NCBI GenBank assembly: GCA_945787785.1
Contig: CALZIO010000021.1
Span: 1 to 43,508 of the forward strand
DNA from: an uncultured Chromatiaceae bacterium
GTDB lineage: Bacteria; Pseudomonadota; Gammaproteobacteria; Tenderiales; Tenderiaceae
DNA length: 43,508 nt
Direction of reading: 5' to 3'
Each line of letters begins with the position of its first letter. Position 1 is the stretch's first letter. This document shows positions 37,832 through 43,508 of this stretch, piece by piece. A model generated the notes under the pieces. That model searched no databases. It had not been told where the DNA came from and was given only the letters and a program-made list of their open reading frames with translations. The position numbers and the translations under genes were made by a program.

Positions 37832-40062
37832 GACTGAGCCCCCCGCGGTTTGAACATACGCAGGCGATTTGCATTGCTCACGACGGTCACTGAAGACATG
37901 GCCATGGCCGCACCGGCAATCACTGGATTAAGCAACAGCCCTGTAAACGGAAACAACACACCGGCCGCCACCGGAATCCCCAAACTATTATATATAAATG
38001 CGCCGAACAGGTTCTGCTTGATATTGCTAAGCGTCGCCTTGGAGATGGCAATGGCATCTGCCACCCCATGTAATGAGCCGCGCATCAGGGTAATATCAGC
38101 GCTCTCGATGGCGACATCGGTACCCGTTCCTATGGCAAAACCAACATCGGCACGCGCCAGTGCCGGGGCATCATTGATACCATCGCCAACCATGGCCACA
38201 ACTTCGCCATGCCGTTGCAATTCAGCCACTTTGTTCGCCTTGTCTTCAGGCAAGACTTCAGCCATGACCTCATCCACACCGACCTGTTTTGCAACTGCCT
38301 GGGCCGTGGCCACGTTATCACCCGTCAGCATGACGACCTTGAGACCCGCCAGGTGTAAACGTTCAATAGCAGTCTTCGAGTCTTGTTTGACGGGATCAGC
38401 CACCGCCACAATACCAGCGTAGCGCCCAGCAACGGCAAGGTACATCGGCGTTTGAGCCTGTGTGGCCAGGCTCTGCGCTAGCTCTGTGTGTTCACTGATA
38501 TCAATCTGCTCATCGGACATTAATTTTCTGTTGCCTAGTAATACCTGCTGCCCATCCAGCTCACCACTCACGCCATGCCCGGCCATGGCTGAAAAATTCT
38601 GCACTGATTTCAATTCAAGACCGCGCTGTTTTGCTGCTGAAACAATCGCCTCCGCCAGCGGATGTTCAGACCCAACCTCAAGGCTCGCAGCCAGCCGCAA
38701 TAACTCAGATTGATCACCTGCAACAGAAATCAACTCCGTCACCGCCGGTAAACCCTCAGTCACTGTGCCTGTTTTATCCAACACCACCGTAGTCAGCTGC
38801 CCGGCTCGTTGTAGCGCCTCACCATTGCGGATCAAGACACCAAACTCGGCTGCCTTGCCTACTCCAACCATGATTGAGATCGGTGTCGCCAGGCCCAGAG
38901 CACAAGGACACGCGATAATCAGTACCGTCATAGTCGTAACCAGGACATAGGCTGCTTTTGGTTCAGGACCAAAATTGAACCAGACCATAAAGGTAAGCAC
39001 AGCAATGATCAGTACGGTCGGCACAAACACGGCGGCGATCTTGTCGACCAGGCGGCCAATCGCCGGTTTGGAGTTTTGCGCCTGGCGCACCATTTCAATA
39101 ATCTGTGCCAAGGCGGTGTCTTTGCCGATGCGGGTAGCACGAAACAAAACACTGCCAGATTTATTGATAGTGCCGCCAACCACTTCGTCACCTATCTGTT
39201 TTTCTACCGGCATCGGCTCGCCGGTCAGCATGGACTCGTCAACACGAGTATGGCCATCGATAATCACACCATCAACGGCGATCTTTTCACCAGGACGCAA
39301 GCGCAGCGTGTCATCCAGCCCCACCTGCTCTATAGGCACATCCAGCTCTTGGCCATCGCGCATTACTCGCGCCGTCTTGGGTTGTAGACCGATGAGCCGC
39401 TTGATCGCCTCAGAAGTCTTACCACGGGCGCGCATCTCCAATGCCGAACCGAAATTGATTAATGCGATGATGATGACTGCCGCCTCGAAATAGACATGAC
39501 GCGCCTGTTCCGGCACCAGATCCGGAATCAACGTAATTAACATTGAATAGGCCCAGGCAGTACCGGTACCCAGCGCGATCAAGGTATCCATGTTGGCATT
39601 GTGATTTTTAAATGACTTCCAGGCACCGCTAAAGAAACGCCCCCCGGAATAGATCAGCACAAACAGACTCAATGCCGCTACGACCAACCAAAAAAGCCGC
39701 CCTGATCCGCTCATGCCTGGCATGGCTCCAAACAGACCCATCACAAACAGTGGTACACCGACAACCGCGGCCACCGCGGATTTTTTTAACAGCTGGCGAT
39801 AATAGGTAAGCTCCGCCGCCTCCTTTTCTTGCGCCTCTTCATCACTGCCTTTTAACTCAGCCGCCTCGTAACCAGCCGCCTCAACCGCCTTGATCAAGGC
39901 CTCAACATCAGCTTCGCCATTTACGTCAGCGGTATGCTCGGCAAAGTTGACACTAGCCACGGATACGCCAGGCGCTTTTTGCAAGGCTTCTTCGACGGTG
40001 GCAACGCAACCCGCACAGCTCATGCCACCGACAGAAAGTCTGACTGTGGTTTGCTTACTCAA
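37828..40062 (-). CDS. copA: Copper-translocating P-type ATPase CopA
   Basis: A 744-residue P1B-type ATPase that exports Cu(I) from the cytoplasm. It has one N-terminal heavy-metal-associated domain with GMSCAGC (Cys16, Cys19), the actuator TGEPMPVEK, the transmembrane metal site CPC (385-387), the phosphorylation site DKTGT (Asp429), the SEHPLAEAI nucleotide-binding block and [11 protein letters not shown]. The later membrane motifs YNSLGIP and [16 protein letters not shown] are typical of Cu(I) pumps. The apparent start is TTG at 40062, with no ATG before the metal-binding domain. I found no CueR-like operator upstream and no regulator gene nearby. Confidence 0.96.
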   Translation of the reverse strand: MSKQTTVRLSVGGMSCAGCVATVEEALQKAPGVSVASVNFAEHTADVNGEADVEALIKAVEAAGYEAAELKGSDEEAQEKEAAELTYYRQLLKKSAVAAVVGVPLFVMGLFGAMPGMSGSGRLFWLVVAALSLFVLIYSGGRFFSGAWKSFKNHNANMDTLIALGTGTAWAYSMLITLIPDLVPEQARHVYFEAAVIIIALINFGSALEMRARGKTSEAIKRLIGLQPKTARVMRDGQELDVPIEQVGLDDTLRLRPGEKIAVDGVIIDGHTRVDESMLTGEPMPVEKQIGDEVVGGTINKSGSVLFRATRIGKDTALAQIIEMVRQAQNSKPAIGRLVDKIAAVFVPTVLIIAVLTFMVWFNFGPEPKAAYVLVTTMTVLIIACPCALGLATPISIMVGVGKAAEFGVLIRNGEALQRAGQLTTVVLDKTGTVTEGLPAVTELISVAGDQSELLRLAASLEVGSEHPLAEAIVSAAKQRGLELKSVQNFSAMAGHGVSGELDGQQVLLGNRKLMSDEQIDISEHTELAQSLATQAQTPMYLAVAGRYAGIVAVADPVKQDSKTAIERLHLAGLKVVMLTGDNVATAQAVAKQVGVDEVMAEVLPEDKANKVAELQRHGEVVAMVGDGINDAPALARADVGFAIGTGTDVAIESADITLMRGSLHGVADAIAISKATLSNIKQNLFGAFIYNSLGIPVAAGVLFPFTGLLLNPVIAGAAMAMSSVTVVSNANRLRMFKPRGAQS

Positions 40063-40268
40063 TTCAATCTACCCGTTCACAATTCCATTTAGAAATATAG
40101 CGCAACCATTTATTGCAGCCACGCGTTAACCAGAACATTAGACCACGTTATCGCACAACTATCACAATAGCGGATAAGTCTATTAAAGAAAGGGGAAATA
40201 GATCAATTATGAATTTGTTGCCGAATGAATACCTTAGGGTTAACAGGCCCTAGTGCAACCGGCAAGAC
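40063..40268. other. Intergenic region upstream of copA
   Basis: 206 bp between copA and the upstream diguanylate cyclase gene, both on the minus strand. It contains a TATATT hexamer about 50 bases before copA that could be a -10, but no matching -35 and no CueR/CopY-type dyad that I recognise. A short TAGGG/CCCTA inverted repeat near 40229-40246 lacks a T tract. No gene is supported. Confidence 0.5.
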
Positions 40269-42215
40269 TTAGACTTTCATGTCAGTCTCGGCCAAGGTAG
40301 TTATCTCTTTACTAAAGCAACGATAAGAATTTTTACCATGGTGTTTGCAATAATACATCGCTTGATCAGCACAGCGCATTAATCGCTCCACAGAATCGCC
40401 GTGATCTGGATAGAGGGCAATCCCAATACTGGCCGATATGGGCAACGACTCCTCACCGGCATTGACTTCAAAATTGAGTTCTTCAAGCAAGCGGGCCGCT
40501 AATACTTCGGCTTCTTTACAATCATGCAGCTCATTAAAGATGATGACGAATTCATCTCCACCAAGACGTGCAGCGGTATCATCTTCACGAATCACTTGCG
40601 TGATTTTATTGGCAACTTTGATCAAGACATTATCACCTACCTCATGACCAAAGCTATCATTCACCTGTTTAAAACCATCCAGATCGATATACAACACCGC
40701 GCAATAATTGTCGTGGCGATGAGCCCGGTGTAACGCTGCCCGCAGACGGTCATGAAATAACATACGGTTAGCCAAACCAGTCAACTGGTCAAAGTGAGCC
40801 AGCTGTTCCAGGCGTTGTTCTTTCTCTTTGATCTGGGTGATATCTGAAAATATAGCGACATAATGACTGACACGACCGTCTTCATCCGCGACTCTGCTCA
40901 TACTGACAAGATTAGGGATCAACTGGCCATCTTTACGCCGGTCCCAGATCTCACCTTTCCAGTGACCCTCCACATTCAGGTGATGCCACATTTGTTGATA
41001 GAAGGCCTTATCATGCCGGCCAGAACTCAACATCGACGGTCGCTGCCCTAACAATTCATCATGCTCATACCCGGTTAGCTGGCAAAAAGCTGAATTCACA
41101 TCAATGATATTAGTCTCGCTATCTGTAATCAAAATCCCTTCTGATGCTTCATCCAATACTTTGCGCGCCAATCGTAAACTACGTTCTGTCAGTTTGCGGG
41201 CGGAGACATTCCGAATGGCGGCAATGGATTGAACCTCGCCATTTTGCAAGGTATAACTGAGGCTGATTTCGACCGGAACTTCTTCACCCTGCTTTGTTAA
41301 TGCCACCAACTCTTTACGTGCACTTATTGGCTGAGATTTGCCCAATTCAAAAGCGTGTTTTAGATAGCCATGATGTTGTTTGCGAAAGCGCTCGGGTAAC
41401 AATAGTTCCAACTTAAGGCCAGTGAATTCATCATGGCTATAACCAAACAGCGACTGCGCTTCAATGTTGGCACTCAAAATCTCGCCGCTTTTATTCACCA
41501 CTATCAAGGCATCTGGCGCTGCCTTGATGACATCATCAACGTACTGCTTGGCATTCAGTAATGCCACATTACTCTGTGTCAGACGGAGCAGCATGGCAAT
41601 CACCACGCCTCCCACAGACACGAACAATGGAATAAGCAACCAACCCCAATCGAAAAACGCTAAGGCCTGTGAGATATCCTGCTCGACCTCATTTGCCACA
41701 GTACGATTGTAACTCAGGGTTGCTTCTGACAAATATCCAAGGGCCTGCAAAGCAGGCAGATCATCAACCCTAACTTGCTTATCTATCTCATCAAAGTTCG
41801 CACCCTGCCCCACCAACCGCTTAGCGAGCGCATACTTGCTTGCGTAAAGATCAACAACCTCACGGAACTGAGTGATTGCCGCCCGCTCATTACCTGAAAT
41901 CGCCAAGGATTGATATTGTTCAATCGCCTCATAGGTTTCGGCTAGATTTTGATCAATAATTGCGATGCGGCTGTTATCTTGACGCAAGACAAAGTTTTTA
42001 AAATTATGGATGAAGCCACCATAACCAAAACTTTTGTGAATACGACTGACGGTATAGGCACTCTCGGCAGCTAATTTGCTATCGACAGTCCAATGCTCTT
42101 CAACATGTTTTATATGGGATTTTGAAGTAATACCAAACCACACCAACACCAGGATGGCGATCAATACGGTCACTACTACACCGAGTGAATAGCGAAAAAA
42201 GCTGTTTCCAGGCAT
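40269..42215 (-). CDS. Membrane diguanylate cyclase with two PAS domains
   Basis: A 648-residue protein likely to synthesise cyclic di-GMP. It has a transmembrane helix at about 8-28, a periplasmic helical region to about 190, a second helix at about 192-211, PAS1 about 225-345, PAS2 about 350-470, and a C-terminal GGDEF domain. The active site RLGGDEF is intact, with an inhibitory I-site RxxD (REDD) five residues before it; there is no EAL domain. The periplasmic region carries a distinctive block FGYGGFIHNFKNFVLR at about 63-78. The ATG is at 42215. It appears monocistronic; the gap to the DUF302 gene is 131 bp. The input signal is unknown. Confidence 0.93.
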   Translation of the reverse strand: MPGNSFFRYSLGVVVTVLIAILVLVWFGITSKSHIKHVEEHWTVDSKLAAESAYTVSRIHKSFGYGGFIHNFKNFVLRQDNSRIAIIDQNLAETYEAIEQYQSLAISGNERAAITQFREVVDLYASKYALAKRLVGQGANFDEIDKQVRVDDLPALQALGYLSEATLSYNRTVANEVEQDISQALAFFDWGWLLIPLFVSVGGVVIAMLLRLTQSNVALLNAKQYVDDVIKAAPDALIVVNKSGEILSANIEAQSLFGYSHDEFTGLKLELLLPERFRKQHHGYLKHAFELGKSQPISARKELVALTKQGEEVPVEISLSYTLQNGEVQSIAAIRNVSARKLTERSLRLARKVLDEASEGILITDSETNIIDVNSAFCQLTGYEHDELLGQRPSMLSSGRHDKAFYQQMWHHLNVEGHWKGEIWDRRKDGQLIPNLVSMSRVADEDGRVSHYVAIFSDITQIKEKEQRLEQLAHFDQLTGLANRMLFHDRLRAALHRAHRHDNYCAVLYIDLDGFKQVNDSFGHEVGDNVLIKVANKITQVIREDDTAARLGGDEFVIIFNELHDCKEAEVLAARLLEELNFEVNAGEESLPISASIGIALYPDHGDSVERLMRCADQAMYYCKHHGKNSYRCFSKEITTLAETDMKV

Positions 42216-42346
42216 CCCTTACTCTGGATTAATTAATAGAACTGCTTACTTCATCGGCCTATATCAGCACTACATTAAGTATTAATCTAGACAACTTCAC
42301 TTTTTCAATCAATAAATAATGGTAATCCAATAACTGAATAGTCAAA

Positions 42347-42739
42347 TCAAGCTAGCGCATCCCTCACTTTTGCCAGTTTTTCCTTCACGGCATTAGCCAA
42401 TTCTGTCACACCTTCTTTTTCGACCAACTGCAAAACCGCGGCAGGGTCCATAAACGCCACCGTCACCGAGCCGCTCTCTTCTTCACGCACTACGACATTA
42501 CAGGGCAGCAATAGACCGATGTCAGCGTCGGCCTCGATTGCCTGTTTTGCCAACGGTGGATTACATGCCCCCAGAATACGATAGGGCAGTCGGTCGTGAT
42601 CAAGCTTTTTTTTGAAGGTGGCCTGCACATCAATATCTGTCAGCACACCAAAACCTTCCTTGGCCAACTCTTGCGTAACTTTTTCTACTGCCTCATCAAA
42701 TCCGTATGTCACCGACACACTAAAACCGTAATTGGACAT
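42347..42739 (-). CDS. DUF302 domain protein
   Basis: A 130-residue soluble protein of the DUF302 family, whose biochemical function is not established. Family features include the N-terminal YGFSVSVTYGFDEAVEKVTQELAKEGFGVLTDIDVQATFKKKL pattern, YRILGACNPPLAKQAIEADADIGLLLPC and VAFMDPAAVL. Cys59 and Cys80 (in GACNPP and LLPCNV) are in positions where such proteins often have cysteines. No signal peptide is evident, so it is probably cytoplasmic. It lies 13 bases after the small membrane-protein gene, in a likely three-gene operon with a cytochrome c lipoprotein. Confidence 0.92.
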   Translation of the reverse strand: MSNYGFSVSVTYGFDEAVEKVTQELAKEGFGVLTDIDVQATFKKKLDHDRLPYRILGACNPPLAKQAIEADADIGLLLPCNVVVREEESGSVTVAFMDPAAVLQLVEKEGVTELANAVKEKLAKVRDALA

Positions 42740-42752
42740 GCTTTACTCCCTG

Positions 42753-42875
42753 TTATTTCAAAAGATTTTTAATGACTATCACCAGCACAACCACAATCCC
42801 GGTCATAAACAAAAATCCCCAAGGCATGTTGTGCCATTCAATCGTGGAACTTTGCACCACTAGTTCCTGCTTCAT
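42753..42875 (-). CDS. Small membrane protein, 40 residues
   Basis: A short open frame of 40 codons, ATG 42875 to TAA 42753, beginning MKQELVVQSSTIEW. A polar N-terminus is followed by one hydrophobic helix (FLFMTGIVVVLVIVIKNLL). GGAGGTG ends five bases before the ATG, an excellent ribosome binding site. The frame fills the space between the cytochrome c gene (18 bases upstream) and the DUF302 gene (13 bases downstream), as expected for a real operon member. I do not recognise a family. It would be a bitopic inner-membrane protein, probably with a periplasmic N-terminus. Confidence 0.78.
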   Translation of the reverse strand: MKQELVVQSSTIEWHNMPWGFLFMTGIVVVLVIVIKNLLK

Positions 42876-42893
42876 TTCAGCACCTCCACGTTA

Positions 42894-43364
42894 TTAACGC
42901 AATCCACGATTACGTTGCTGATTCTCGACCCAGGCGGCATAAACTCGATCGGGCCACAGTGATTGAAACCAATCAATAACCGCGTCGGCTTCCGCCTCGC
43001 TCAACCGACCACCCCAGGCAGGCATTTTGCCTTTACCCGGCTCACTGCCATCCAGAATCATCTGTTTCAACCACTGCTTAGAGTGGTGCCAGGCATGACC
43101 GGTTCCATTCAGTGGCGGCGGCGGATACATGCCATCCACATCACGCTGACGCCAATTGGGATCACCTTCGCCATGTTGACCATGACATTCTACACAGTGC
43201 TGCTTATAAACAGACTCGCCCAAGGCAAGCTGTTGTGGGTTATGACTACGCAGAACCGCTGTACCACTGAGCGTGCTGATAGCGCGACCTTGATCCTGTG
43301 TTTGTGATTCACAGGCAGCTACACCTAGCGCCAGAAAAAATATAATGAGTGCTTTAATATTCAT
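42894..43364 (-). CDS. Cytochrome c, probable lipoprotein
   Basis: A 156-residue class I cytochrome c. The N-terminus is a signal peptide with a lipobox-like GVAAC (Cys18), so the protein may be lipid-anchored in the periplasm. Heme is bound covalently at CVECH (Cys57, Cys60, His61), and Met114 in GKGKMPAWGG is the likely axial ligand. The C-terminal ADAVIDWFQSLWPD is the usual last helix. Its redox partners are unknown. It appears to be the first gene of an operon with a 40-residue membrane protein and DUF302. Upstream, 43365-43508 shows no promoter or gene I can support. Confidence 0.93.
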   Translation of the reverse strand: MNIKALIIFFLALGVAACESQTQDQGRAISTLSGTAVLRSHNPQQLALGESVYKQHCVECHGQHGEGDPNWRQRDVDGMYPPPPLNGTGHAWHHSKQWLKQMILDGSEPGKGKMPAWGGRLSEAEADAVIDWFQSLWPDRVYAAWVENQQRNRGLR

Positions 43365-43508
43365 AACACTTCAATACTAGCAAAGGAACATCACGGTGAA
43401 TTTGTTCTCCGCCTCAACCATTCGCCGCTTGGCATGAATTTCTGGTCATTTTCAAATAATCAAAGACCAATCGGATATTCATGGTGAGTTCTCTCATCTT
43501 CTGAGGGA

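Noticed and set aside
37850-38422. 190-codon plus-strand open frame opposite copA
   Set aside because: Antisense shadow of the conserved copA ATPase region; composition is typical of such shadows.
40140-40268. Possible terminator or copper operator upstream of copA
   Set aside because: The only inverted repeat is 5 bp with no T tract, and no CueR-type dyad is recognisable.
43365-43508. Minus-strand frame beginning MRELTMNIRLVFDYLK near the window edge
   Set aside because: It stops after 27 codons, has no family match that I can recognise and is too close to the window edge to judge.

Overview
The window is a stretch of a gammaproteobacterial chromosome with moderate GC content. The evidence is the complete division and cell wall (dcw) cluster embedded in a neighbourhood order that I recall from Pseudomonas: argJ-secA-M23 peptidase-dciA-lpxC-ftsZ...mraZ-rnpB-rsmI-lpoA-yraN-gmhA/diaA-dolP, followed by sspB-sspA. 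LpxC, heptose isomerase, the LpoA and DolP lipoproteins and a MurE with the DNPR signature all indicate a Gram-negative cell with LPS and meso-DAP peptidoglycan. The two c-di-GMP enzymes, cytochrome c lipoprotein, CopA and GlcD-like oxidase suggest a free-living respiratory bacterium. I cannot place it to genus.

Layout. Positions 1-117 hold the end of rpmG (+). From 192 to 24399 nearly everything is on the minus strand, read right to left: mraZ, rsmH, ftsL, ftsI, murE, murF, mraY, murD, ftsW, murG, murC, murB, ddl, ftsQ, ftsA, ftsZ, then lpxC. After these come the plus-strand dciA and the minus-strand M23 peptidase, secA and argJ. Most genes from mraZ to ftsQ overlap by about 4 bp, with the next start embedded in the previous TGA stop. 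A sigma70-like promoter (24467-24496) with three 10-bp-spaced MraZ boxes lies just in front of mraZ. The first five genes of the operon appear to start with TTG or GTG.

Positions 24725-25074 encode RNase P RNA (minus). A 166-bp non-coding element with 18-bp terminal inverted repeats (25164-25329, MITE-like) separates it from a plus-strand GGDEF-EAL sensor protein. Then follow rsmI (minus) and a plus-strand run: lpoA, yraN, gmhA, dolP, a GlcD-type FAD oxidase and two tandem DUF454 membrane proteins.

From 35616 the genes are again on the minus strand: a macro-domain protein, sspB-sspA with a clear promoter and terminator, a membrane-anchored cupredoxin overlapping copA, a PAS-PAS-GGDEF protein, and a small cassette of cytochrome c lipoprotein, a 40-residue membrane protein and a DUF302 protein. 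The last 144 bases hold no gene I can support.

How the parts work together: the dcw genes build lipid II and the divisome; LpxC and GmhA feed LPS; LpoA and DolP serve envelope assembly; SecA exports envelope proteins. No clearly new system is visible. The accessory parts most worth following are the cytochrome c/small membrane protein/DUF302 cassette, the CopA-cupredoxin pair, the tandem DUF454 genes and the MITE-like element.
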